Below, in pieces: positions 39,695-51,763 of a stretch of DNA of 64,000 nt. The notes under the pieces were generated by a model that worked only from the letters and a program-made list of their open reading frames with translations, did not search any database and was not told where the DNA came from. Position 1 is the first letter of the stretch, and every line of letters starts with the position of its first letter. This DNA is from Dipylidium caninum (Eukaryota; Platyhelminthes; Cestoda; Cyclophyllidea; Dipylidiidae): NCBI GenBank assembly GCA_017562135.1, contig QEYB01000266.1, positions 744,001-808,000 of the forward strand. The letters run 5' to 3'. A program made the position numbers and the translations under genes.

Positions 39695-42600
39695 CGTCAT
39701 AGTCAACGACGCCGTCGCCATTCTCATCCGCCTCGAGAATCATCTCCAAGATCTCCTTGTCACTCAGTTGCTTCCCAATGTTCTTCATCAGCGTTTTAAG
39801 GTCTTCCGAGTCGATTACTCCGTCGTTGTTTGTGTCAAATTTCTGAAAGTAATTGGAGTAATTCTTGACCGTCATCGGAAGAACATCTCGGCTAAGGCTT
39901 CGTCTAACATCACACACATAGTCGCATTAAGTCCTTCAAACTACTCTGTCACCAGAATCACCTCACCGTGCTTCCCCGAGGGGTCCTGCCTCAGACCTCG
40001 TCGTTCTGCAGACGATGAAGATATTCTCAAACCCCTGAACAATGCTTCTCCTAATTATGTCATTTTGGGCTATGGAGGGAGACGGGACTAATACACTTCA
40101 GGCGCAACTTGGACTTGGCAGAAATTTCTCCGTGCCCTTACGAGGCTGCCTCTGTCGAAATGGCTGACATTAAATATTAAACCGCGTATTTCGTCACTCC
40201 GGCGCATGGAATGGCTGCACCGCATAAAATTGCAGCGAAACATCAGCACAAACGTAATGAATGCCTGCATGGGAGAAGGAGCGTGTCAGTTTGTGAGGAG
40301 ACGCCGTGTTTGCTAACGCCACCAACTAACCCTGGCGCGAATCCTCCTCCTTTTTCTCCCATCATTAATCTCCCCTCTGCATGACGGGCGTTTTCGCCTC
40401 AAATGGGACATTGCGTGAGGAAGGAACTCGCCCTTCTATCGTCATCGTGCACCAAACAGTCTTCTGCCCGCGCATTCCTGTCCAAGGGAGCCGAGACAGT
40501 CTGACATACTCTGGAATTCATGGGGGAAAGACGAGCACATGGCCTCTTTCCAGTAGTGACGCTCCTCGCATGCCTACGTTCGACATGTTTCAATGGAGTC
40601 GCGTGGACGGGCATCCGAGCAACAGCCACCTCAGTGCGACCTCCTTCGCCCTTCCCTCCCTCTCTCACCACCCCTACATTAAAGACAGCATTTGGCCGGC
40701 GCAGAGATGGTGATGTCTTCTCTCTTACTCTCCGCCCCCGGTTATATTCTCGTCCACCGTGGATAAGCAGCCCCAGCTCGTGGAGAAGGCAACTAACCAA
40801 GTGCAAGATTAGCTGAGTTTGAGAAGAAACTCCACCTTCGACGCGATTACCGGTGCCCCATCAAGTCGACTAAAGGACGCCCCCGAGCGCTCGCTGCTAC
40901 GTCGAAGTGGAGAAAGGGAAACCTAAGCGATGCTACGTCTGGCATTTTGAAACGGTCCTGTGACGTGCCAAGTGGAACGACATCTCAAATTTTAAAATTA
41001 ACGCCTCATACACGTCCAATAATTAAAGTCGTCACTTTGTTTACTTTATATTTGAATGGCGTTTCACAAATGGTTTTTGACTGATTGCCACAAGCATTTT
41101 GCGCAGTTAACGTCCACTTTACCCCAAATTAGACCAGACCCGTCGGTTTCCTTCGGGGGGGAGGGGGGGCGGACAGAAAATGACAGCCGCTTTGTTGACG
41201 GGACACGCAAGACGTCAAAAGACGTTCTCGTTGAATTAAGAAAAGTGGGCGTGTTCACCGCAGAGTATGGGGCACACCTTTTACCTCCTCGCCTCTCAAA
41301 CCCCGTTACTACGTCGATAGCCGTAATCGCTCCCACCGTGCATTCTTCCGTTTTTTTCTCCATCGAAGGCACCGATATTTTTTTCTATTCGATAGTGGAC
41401 TCATGTCACTCACCTCATCGCTCCAACTACCATCTGCTATACCTAGTAAAATGCCAGTCTCCTACGCCCCTCATTCCTCGGAAGCAGCTCACATACGCGG
41501 CAGGGGAGCGAGTGGAGAAGACCAGGACTTACGTTGAAGGCCTCGCGGTACATGTCGTCGCGGGAGGAGGTGGGAGTGCCCGTCTGGCCCCTTTGCTGGA
41601 AGGAGTTGGCCATGAGGGCGACGAACTCCTTGTAGTCGATTGAGCCGTCACCTTTAGGGGGAAAAGACGCTAAAGTCTCGTCAGTTGCCTTCCCGTTTCG
41701 CATGGTCGAAACTTAACTTGTTGTGCAGCGGATAGAAACGCCCTTTGCTTCGACTCCTCCCGCTTTGCTGAGCCCTCAGCATTTTTTATTGAAAGCATTA
41801 TTGAAATTACAAGGGATGTTTGGGTAAAGATGTGCCAAGAAGTTGCCAACTGGACATACCTCTGGCCACTTTCCAGTGCACCCAATGCTGCTGTGTAATG
41901 GGGAAGAAGGACGTTTGAGACGTCAACATGGCCTGTGTCTTACGAATGCTTGTGTGCCGCTTTTGAGGGGCTCAAGAGACAACTGGCCTGTTTTACGAGA
42001 AATTTACCTCATCCCCCACCGAATTATAAATATCTCAAGTGCAGACTTTTGCCAAACCACACTGGAGGGTCATTTTCATTTGACCGCCTTGACTGTGGTC
42101 GGCGTTCGGCTTTGAAGACTGCTTACTTCGGCGAAAGGTCCCAGCTCACCTCGGACTGCGGCTACTTCTCGATGGGCACATCTGCCTTTTCCCCCGCCCC
42201 ACTCCACTCAAGCAGCTCACATTAGACTCAAAACGCCGCCTTGGGGCGGGTGGTGCTGGGGAGAGTTGAGCGCCCACCCCATTGGCGATTGCGTGATGCA
42301 TGTGGGGGCGCGTTTTTTGACACCGAGTCTCCCCTTTCTCCTTCACGCTTTTCGGTAAGGTTCGGACCCGACGTCGGCGAGGGGCTGAGGTGGATGTCAG
42401 CCAAATGAAAGCCTGTGGGGACTGAACGCCACGCGAGTTGGTGGATTCAGTGAATCCGGTGCAGCCTCGGGGCGCAATGAATAAGACTCAGTATGACTGC
42501 CTTTGGTAACGTAAAGACCGCCTTTGCTATACGCGTTTCTACGTCTGTGGAGCAGCAGACCGATCCCATTGGGTTCCTGTTATACGTGTCTCCTGACTCT

Positions 42601-45490
42601 CATCCTTTTAAGGAGAAACACCCCTGGACGTGAGGAAAGAACTTCCTCCCTTGTATCCCTTGGCTCCCATTACACCGTTACTTTATCGGAGCTTCCTCAC
42701 TTTTATCCTCAATGCACCCTCCCTGTAGGCTCAGACGCTATTTACGCGCCTGGGGTTAAATTGGCCCCGAAGAGGACCAAACTCATTACGTGGATGACCT
42801 ACTCTCGAGGCAGAGGAGGCCATGTAACAGTATTACTTGGTCAATTTGGAGGGCATCTTTATCTGTGGACACTCACTCCAAAGTGAGGAAATCAAAAGGC
42901 GAGTGTAATCGCAGTAAAAGCGATTGAAAACCTCCTCGCGAAAGTACGCCCAAAGTGGAAATTATGTGCTTCGTCCTCGAGGCGACTTTTGGCGAGGGAG
43001 CACTACTGACGCATGTCGATGTTATCCAGGACTTGGATCTAACTTCCTTCACCTAGACGTGACGCCGTGCAAGACCGGTGGGGAATGTTGTTCTGGCCGA
43101 GTGGAGCGTCGATTCGTCTGCGACTGGCATCCCACTCACTTGCGCGTCAAACGTTCCGTTGTAGGTTTTCGGCAAAGGGCACTTCCTCTGTTCATGAGGA
43201 CAGGCGGGGAGAACTTTGTGAGGGGCAACATTGTTTTATATTGTCTGCATGGGAATTCTACCTAATACGCTGGTAGGTGTGATGGAAATGAGTTTCAGCA
43301 TGCTCGACGCTTAACGCTCTCACAGAAGGCACTCGGTCCTTGTAATACGAACGCAAGTAGCCTGTGAAATAGTCTCATTAAAACTCACCATTTTCGTCGG
43401 CCTCTTGAAAAAAAGATTTGATTAGTTTGCGGTCGTAGGTGCGTCCGATCACTGAAAAAGCTGACGTCAACTCGTCGAGAGAAATGGAGCCATCGCAATC
43501 CTTGTCGAAATATTTAAAGCTTCGTCGGATTTCTACAAAGCACGAAAGCCGATTTCGTAGACAATACTGAGACGGAGCCGGCAACCCTTCTAAAGACGTT
43601 GTTTAACAGATAATTTAGAAGAAGAGCTGTACCCTTCACCCGTCAGTCCGCAGTAGTGCAATGCCGCCGAAAGACCATGCAAAAGTAGCTAGTAAAGGGT
43701 TCCTTCAGCTAATAAGGAAAATAACTAGTTGGAGAGTTTAAAGCAGGCTTTCAGTGAGATTGGTGTTGCTGACGATTTCTCTACTCTCGAGCCAGGGTCT
43801 CCAGAATAAGATGGCGAACTCGATTCCAATCTATAGGAGCCATCCTGAAGACCGGGCAGTTTCTTCACTGTTCCCCACTGGAGATCCACTGATTGTGCGA
43901 ACAGAGAGGCCACGCCCTTTTGCCGTTGGCAACATGTGATTTTGAGAGGAGCTGCCATCCCACCTGCCTGGCTCTCCTCCGGCACGTGGGACGGGAGCAA
44001 GCACCGCCCTTTAAGTCCATGTGAAAAGAAACCCCCGCCCAAAGGAGCTTTGGCAGGGCCGCGGATGGCTGTGAGGGCTTTCCCATAATGCTGCTGCAGA
44101 AACTGTCCTCACTGACTTCGTCAGTCACTCTCGTCCTCGCCTTCAGGCCAATAACTCGAGAGCCCAGCTCTCGGCAATGCCTACGCTGTTCGAGGCCTGA
44201 CAACGCAGATCCGCGTCCATCCGCGTCGTGGCTAACCGTGGAGTTGCCTTGCGGACCTGTCGATGCCTGTAGCTTGTGTTGTGCAGGCAAGGCGAGGAAC
44301 AGGCCTCCTCCCCACACCCAGCATTGTCTCCGTGTCCAGCTCAGGCTGGTTGTATTTCCGACGAGGCGTCAACACACCTCACCTCATCTTCTCCCATAAT
44401 GAAGAAGTTCATGTCAAATGTATCATTTGCGGCGCCAGTCCCAATTCCCCGACGAGAGCGAAATATCACTCCTTACACTGTTGTAATGAAGGTGGCTGCG
44501 TGACGAAATGTGACCGAGAAGGAGTGCGAGAGAGAGAGAGGGCAAGAACAGGACAAACAAGAGTATTGTTTCTATTGTCTAAGCTAATTTTATCCGTCCT
44601 TAGAGTGCTTTCACACGGTTTTCCCTCACGTAACTTGACCATTCTGGCGGAGTAAGGTGGCAAATATTTTGTCTAACCTCACCTACTAACCGCCTGATAG
44701 GTGAACAAAATTATGCTCGTGTTTTCATTCCTTGGCTGCTCCTCATCTGCGACCGAGTCAAGGAGGCTCTCCACCTCCCCGGGCGTGTGTCTGTTAGCTT
44801 GGCAAGTTGCGGTATCACCTCTTGTGGCCCCTTCGCCTAATACCGGAAAAACTTCGAGAAGAGCAGCAGTCCATTTTGGCGAAATGATGTGGTTAAATTC
44901 CACTCGACACGCAAGGCACTTAGTGTGTACTTCAAAATGCCATCTGACCACCGATACCCACTGACAGGTTTTTACTTCGCCAACCTGACACACGTTTGAC
45001 AGATTTGACAACCTTGGTCCGTACACAAGCCGCGAAGACATTTCGGACTCTCATCTGCATCTTCACAGCGATTGAAATATAGCCTTCTCTCCTCACCCGG
45101 CAGTGAGGTGTGTCAGGAGGGGCAGTTATCCGCTCCATGAGCTATTTGACGGAGGTCGGACAAAATGCCTTGAGAGCGGTTCATGACAATAGGGAAAAGT
45201 AAAATGGGTATTCACTCACCTAACACCTGTTCCATGGTGATTTTTTGGTCCCTCAGGAGTTTTTCAGCCAACTGTTCCCCTGCCTCCATGAAATCCCTCC
45301 GTTTCTGCCTCATGGCAGATGACACCGTGGCCGAGGCGTCGGCGACGCAGGCAGGAGAGCCCGAAAAAGGCGTGGAGTGGTCGTACTCACTGTCACTGGA
45401 GGTGAGGCACGAGGAGAGAGTGGCAATGTCAATGGCTGCTGTGGATTGGACTCTCCGTTTAGGCAGTCGGCCCCGGTGCACGGCCGTCAT
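39695..45490 (-). CDS. calmodulin-like protein with four EF-hands and N-terminal extension (3' end unassigned)
   Basis: Exons in order are 45490-45220, 43532-43389, 41651-41533 and 39842-39695. Donors are gtgagt, gtgagt, gtaagt and gtacgc, and phases 1, 1, 0, 1 all match. Residues 1-90 form a Ser/Thr-rich extension ending in a charged helix (MRQKRRDFMEAGEQLAEKLL). Then come EF-hand loops at about 100-111 (DKDCDGSISLDE), 136-147 (DENGDGSIDYKE), 181-192 (DTNNDGVIDSED) and 217-228 (DENGDGVVDYD…). Spacing and helices match calmodulin/troponin C-type calcium sensors, with a longer linker between hands 2 and 3. Loop 3 ends in Asp, not Glu, at position 12; in EF-hands Asp there generally favours magnesium. 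The coding phase after GAC G| needs an exon beginning AG/AA-TTC to supply Glu-Phe; I could not place it with confidence. Reading through gtacgc would add 15 residues and a stop but lose Glu-12 of hand 4. The target protein is unknown. Confidence 0.86.
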
Positions 45491-45547
45491 GGTGAGGACT
45501 GAACAGGCTTCGGACAGGCAGTGGGCGTGAGAAGTGAGAGGTGCGGG

Positions 45548-45618
45548 ACGAGACGAGACGAGACGAGAGGAGGCTAGGCTAGGCTAGGCTAGGCGAGGCG
45601 AGGCGAGGCGAGGCGAGG
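45548..45618. repeat. three adjoining pentanucleotide arrays
   Basis: Plus-strand units are GACGA (about four, 45548-45568), AGGCT (four, 45571-45590) and AGGCG (about five, 45591-45618). They begin about 58 bases upstream of the start codon of the minus-strand EF-hand gene, so they fall in its 5' UTR or core promoter. Neighbouring units differ by one or two bases, which suggests stepwise slippage and substitution. Confidence 0.9.
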
Positions 45619-48600
45619 AGAAGATGCGCGCCTCTCACACCAGCCCTCCCGCTTTCTCGCGCTGCCTTGTTCCTCAGTGGCCAATCGGCCGGACACCAAC
45701 TGGTGAGCGAGGGGGACTGCAATGGAAGCCTCTCTTCTTAACGTTATGTTCATTCAAAACTCCTGTGTGACAGGACTTCTTATTTACGCATGTGAGTGTG
45801 CCGCGTCGGTAGTTGCACAACGCGACTCTAGAGGTTGCACCTAGGCTTCTTGTCCGTTTTGCAGCAAAAGTGAGCGAAGAATCACATTCACCTCCGTAAT
45901 TCCCTCCTCCACGTCGTGGGGTGCCGAGGGGAGGAGGCTGGGGGGCAGACGGGGGGAGGGGGACGGATGATGAAATGTACCAGCTTTAAAGTGCATTCGT
46001 AGTGCCTGAGGTGGAAATTTTTATCTGATACACGAGTATGTCAGTGAGGATGAGAACGGCGTACGACAAACGGCCACCTTCTCCTCGCAATGCTGTGATC
46101 CTAATGTTGCGAGCTGAGTTGGCAGAGAGTCACTTCACCTCCAAAGCGACCTAATGTCACCTCTCTCAACGTGAGACGCTTTTCCACTGGCTCTCGATTT
46201 TCTCTTCCCGTGTAGAAAGTTAACATTTGGTTTAACGTAGAACTAACTATACTGTCATTCGTCTCCCGCTCATCCGCCCTCGCCTAAAGACGACTTCTGA
46301 CCTTCCAGTCCCGTTTGAGGCAGCGCTCGGAGGGAAAGGTCCACTTCGCGCGGAAGTGCAAATCGCCGTCTCGGAGATGAGGTAGAGCGAAATACATCAC
46401 CTCCATGTAGGATAGAAGATTATTTTGGGGGACAAAACCACTAACTACAGAAATGCACATAAATCACCCCAGTGCAATCAACTTCAGCAATAAACTTCAA
46501 GGGGTAGTGGGAATCGTTGGCCTACTGAACTTGCTGTGGTTGTTTAGAACGAAATTTATTTTGACATATTTCCCGCCTAAGTTAAACAGTACTGTCGTCA
46601 GCTGTTAGATTCCTCTTGCAAGCCATAATAGAAGGCTCTTGGTGTCTTTCCGCAGGGGAAAGAGATGTCACGCAGCCAGAGAGACGGTTTAGGCGATTAC
46701 CAAGGGCTCCCTGACGCACGTGTCTGCGTTGGAGACTGGTTAAACTGGCAACACCATTTTCTAGTCACAGAATTTTCTCCGATCACAGCGCATCGACAGC
46801 CCGGCCAAGGGATGGAAGGTCTAACGTACGGCCATGTCAGAGTCAGAGTAGTGCACACTGATGCGAGGCCGTCGAGAGTGGCATCTTGATTGTCCGAGAT
46901 CCCCCTGTGAGTTGGGAAAACGCCCAGTACAAATTCACTAAACTACCGCCGCAGCAAAGGTTATCAGTGCAAAATGCTCCACAGCGAGGGCTAGCAAGAT
47001 GACCATTCGCACCACACGAGGGCCTGGAAGAGGCTGATAGTCGAGGACCGCGGAGAACAGTCACAGTAGCACGTATTTGTTATTGGAGCGCAGATTTCCT
47101 TCAAATCTTTCCACAATAGGCGGCGTGAAGAAGAACTTGGCCGTAAGGCGGTCGTAAAGGTCACAGTAGCGCTGCACTTAGAGCCCACGCCCACGAGGAG
47201 AAATTAATTAAGGCTGTAAGTCGTTTGCGCACGCGATTTTAAGCCAGTTAAGACTTTCCCGGCCGCCCTCTCGCGTTGTGGTCTAATTAGGCTTTTAAGG
47301 TCCTTCTCTTACTAATTAAGGAGATGCTATCGAGGCGGGCCGACGGGCGAGTGGGTGGGCAGTCAGGCAGGCAGGCAGGCGTTAATTCAAACCCTCTGGA
47401 AGAGGCGCCTGTCTCCTCTGTGTGCTTATCGTCTCCTCCTCAACAATGCGCGAAAAAAAGAAAGAATTATGCAGTCGGGGCAGATATCGCTACTTCTCCT
47501 TAGGCTTTTTTTCAATCTCCAACCCATGAGGCATTTTGTCTGGCAACTCCCCCCGCCGTTGGGACCCTGCTTGTTTGGCACACCACAACAATTTGTCCTA
47601 AAATTACTTAATCAATTAGGCAGTCTATTGGTCGACACTCTAATCCGAGACAGAACGATGAGGCTACGGGATTGTGAGCCCCTCTGAACGGTGGAACACA
47701 AAGGAATGTAGCTACTAACTCCTCCCTTCCATATGTCAGTGCAGGAGAGTGTAGGGCAATTGAGGAAATTACAGCATTAGCTAGACCAACCATTTGATCA
47801 GTTCCACGTTCGGCCACGGTCGGCCCTTTCCCGGGAGTGCACTATGCACTTTCTTATGGCATTCACTTGCATAAACCGCTCCACCCTCCCAAACGGGAGG
47901 GAACATGGGATAACTCGACTAGACCATTGGAGAGTTGGCCATAGCTGAGTTGGACGTGGACAGATCGTGGGGAGATCATCGTCCGACAAAATCGGCAACA
48001 GTGAAGTTGGCGTTGATAAAATTGGCTTCTCGGGGCCTCGTGAAATACGAGGTGGAGAAATGCGTTGAAATAAGATAACTTCGACGGGGATGAAATCCGC
48101 GACTCACCACGCGGAATGGGTTGATGTGTTCCCCACTGGCCACGTAGGCATTCACCACCTATCCATTTCAGGTCCGAGCAAAAGGAGCATCGCAAGGTTT
48201 AGGAAATGAGGCTGACAAACTCCTTCTTCCCAGTCACCGTTGGGGTTACGTGACACTCCTTGTTTTGATTCACTCAACGTTCAATTTACCTGTCCGGACT
48301 TGGGCTAATGGGGCATGAGGAAGAATGCGCCCTCAAAGTCGCAACGGACGGGGCTGACGACTTGCCCCTTTGGGAAAGTTGTCCTGGCTGGTTGTGGGGT
48401 AATCGTGGAAAGAAGACACTGGTGGTATAAGTTTTTGCTCAAGCGCACCGATCTCTACGCCTTCTCCGACTGTTTTTTCCTCACAAGCGGCTTGCTACCC
48501 AATGACCTTTGGGCAACACCTTTTTAGAAAATGGAAAAACTTTTCATTCGACTGACGAATTGGCACCAGTGGTAGGATGGTGTCCGGAACACTGTGGTAT

Positions 48601-51600
48601 GACATTTTATTTGTTAGTGCGAACAATTTCCCCTCCCAAGAATTCGGTCAGGCCACTGCGGCCCAACACCCTGCGGGGTTTTTCTCCCACTTGGAATGAC
48701 TTTAGCCAACTTCGTGGACCCCGACTAGGGTGCGATTGAGGTGATCTCCGCCCCACTGCCACCACACGAGGCGCGAGTCCTCCGATGCCACTAAGCTGCA
48801 GCGGGGAGCGTAGATTGCTGCAAATCTCGCATCCAATTGCCATCAACACCACTCGCGGAACAGGAAATGTATCCATTTCCCTTGCCCTTTCCGATGGATA
48901 TGGCAGATAGACAAAACACGAATGTTTGGCTAAAAACTATGCGCAAGTGGTTCGAAATGTTAATCTACGTCATAAATCCTTAATTGCGCGAGTTATCCGA
49001 CCTCTCGTTGAGACAGCTGGGATGCCATTAGAACCGGACAACAGCACAGCTTGCTCGAAGCCCACTGCCCGTGAGAAAACACACACTCTTTTTGAATGCT
49101 AATGACAGCACTCCCCGTTTATTCAGCTTGTCAAATCGTTGCGATGCCACTGGGAAGGTCGAGGCGTCCGAAGGTGGGGGAAAACGCCCCTCTGCCTCCC
49201 TCTTTCCCACAGGAGAACTTCGACAAGTTGGCACGAAAGCACTGCACATGTAACTCCGCAATAGCTGATCATTTCAGTGGAAGGCTTGACGCTTGACACC
49301 AGTGCAGTCCGTTCCGGGCTGACAGTTTGATCCAAATGAGTGTGAGAAGTTTTTTTATTTCCTAATTTCCTCAATGAAGATTGGAGTGAACGGAGTCCTA
49401 GTAGTGTGGACGACTTTGTTGCTTCCACTTTACCAAGGGGTTGACTGCAAAGTATCAAAAGCTCGGCGCAGGTCCCCAGAGGACAAATATCGTTCGCCTG
49501 CGGACAAATGAATGACTACTTGGCGGTTTTCTTTCGCTAAAAAGTGTAGACAGCCGGAACTCAGGAAGACGCCAAGATCAAAATACATCTAAGCGTTTAC
49601 AGGGGTTATTATTTTGGCGAAAAGTGCAGTAAATTAATACTTGCGTGGAGATCTGAGTCTTCGGTGGTCGTCTGCGCAGCCAGCGCCTTTGGTGAACTGC
49701 AAACAACATTTCCTTAACTCTTACATGGATTAATATGACTTCAGTGGCGAAAAAGAGCGCCAAAATAGGCACCACAGGGTCGCCTTCGAAGATACATGAA
49801 GACCGAATTCTTTGATGCACTTTCAAATTCCTCTTGGTTGTGTTTTAGCCCCTGCCTGGCGTAGGGCGGAGTCGGGGGCTGCGATGGCACCGCCGCCCTC
49901 CTCTCCCCGCTGACACCCGCTGGTGATGCGACAGCACAAAGAAATGTCAGTGGTCTGGCGAAGACCCTTCATCGGAGGTCATCGCCTGAAGAATTTACTT
50001 GCAGGCCTTTGCCTCGCACTTTTTAAGCTCTTCCCGTCAACCTTTCGCGCTGCAGTCGGCAGCAAAGCATTCTCCTCTTTTAGAAACTGGCTCCTCCGCG
50101 GCGCACACTTTCGCAGGTGGAGGCAAAGGGCGGTAAGGCAGCCTGACAAGTCCGTAAACACCAAATCAGCTCAGTGGCGGGAGCCAGAAAACGCAATTTT
50201 GAGGGACTGTAACTGATTTTTTTGAATCACCATAACTTTTATGCATTTCTTCAGGGAGAAGAGTGATGACTGATAAAAAAAACACTCAGCTATGTTACCT
50301 TTCTACCGAAAGAGCTGATTTGCCACTTGTACTTGTGAGCAGCTCCTCTTAGCGCGTCCATTTACTGAAATAATCTCAGTACGGTGGGCGGCCACGGGCC
50401 TGTGGTGCAGCAGGGGCCTCGCGGAGCATGAAATTTCGCCGTTCGGCAGAGGCCAACCCAGTAGTTTCGGCAAAATTTGGGGCTAGCAGGCGAAACCAAC
50501 TCAGCACCAGCGAGAAGGCTTGAAATGCCTGCATTCATGCACGAGGCACTTTCAAAGGTCAAGTGGTTTTACCCCCAATAACCAATAATCCGCACTAAAT
50601 TCAACAATTGTAGTAATTGTTGTTAGAAGGTTGAGGTATTGAGGCTAAAAACAGCTTTACTGAAGGCATAACAACGTGGACGGATGGATGGGTGGACGGA
50701 CGAGGGCGAGTTCGGAGGAATCGTTCGTCGCGGGCGCATGGGGAACGGGTGGCAAGCAACGATGTTCACTGAAGGTGGGCCAATGTTCCGAGAATAAGGA
50801 GGGAAATGGCTGGGATACTGCATTTGTGCGAGGAAGAGGAGAAAAAAATGAATGTGAATATGTCTCCGGCCTTTTCACCGAGAAAGGCGATTTCAAACGG
50901 CACCTGAATGACTTTGCCGTGAATTTTCACTGAACTGCGACCTGAAACAGGGAACCGAAGGTTGTATAAGAGTTCGTTTTGTTAAGTGGCTCAGTTGAGG
51001 AGACCCTAATGAATACCAAAATTCACTTGCTCCCAAAGACAGTTTGGAATTCGTGAATGTCGTGGATCTTCTGGTGGGCGGAGTCTGGTAGTGTTTCTGC
51101 AACGCTCACAACCACAAGCGCTCTCACTTGACTGGCTCCCGACCCGCTCAAGCTCCACTTTTCCATCGTGAACACGCAGCCGACCCACGTCGGTGTCCTA
51201 AAATTTAACTCCTTTGGCCTCGGAAACAAACGTTTTCACAATAGACCGGCGGAAGGGTGAAGGTCAAATAAAGTAAGTGAATGTGGGAAGAACTTGTCGC
51301 AATCGGAGAGGGATTACTCGAAATCGACAGATTTGTTTAGTTTGGAATCCATCCGTTTATTGCCAGCCCTTCCTCCAGCACCCCAAATAATTCCTCAAGG
51401 CTGCCTACCCTCGTCCCCCAAGGGGGCATATGCCGCCCCAGGGTTTCGTCTACTTCTGCTGTCCCTTCATAATGTTGCTTTTATAGCAGCTATTGGAATT
51501 TCCTATTAAATCTAAAGCCCGGCCGTAGACCAAGCCGGTAATTAAGTGGCTCAATGGGACAACCGAGATCCGGTCATTTGCCTGCCCCTTCTATGCCACG

Positions 51601-51763
51601 CACATGTTAACGTTTCAGTGAAGCCATCCCTTTACGGCGTGACAGGGAAAATTCGTCCCCTGTGGCCACGCCTCCGCGTTTCCTCCGCTCCACCAACAGC
51701 ATTAGCTGCATGATGGCGACATCCTTTAGCGTCTAGGGACGGGCCTGGCGACTTTCGACTCAC
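45619..51763. other. intergenic, no supportable gene
   Basis: About 6.1 kb between the EF-hand gene start and the last assigned exon of the ZU5-like gene. It holds a (CAGG)4 tract at about 47365-47381 and a cluster of TAATTA-type motifs at 47200-47320. One coding-like minus-strand frame at 51196-51128, flanked by an AG acceptor and a gtgaga donor, could be another exon of the ZU5-like gene, but its phase does not fit the preceding exon. Nothing else is recognised. Confidence 0.45.

Noticed and set aside
38974..39702. 242-codon open frame on the plus strand
   Set aside because: It runs antisense into the EF-hand exon at 39695 and shows no family motif; long frames are common in this stretch on both strands.
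51128..51196. Further ZU5-gene exon (DTDVGRLRVHDGKVELERVG)
   Set aside because: Flanked by AG and gtgaga and coding-like, but its frame does not fit the phase-1 end of the preceding exon at 51764.
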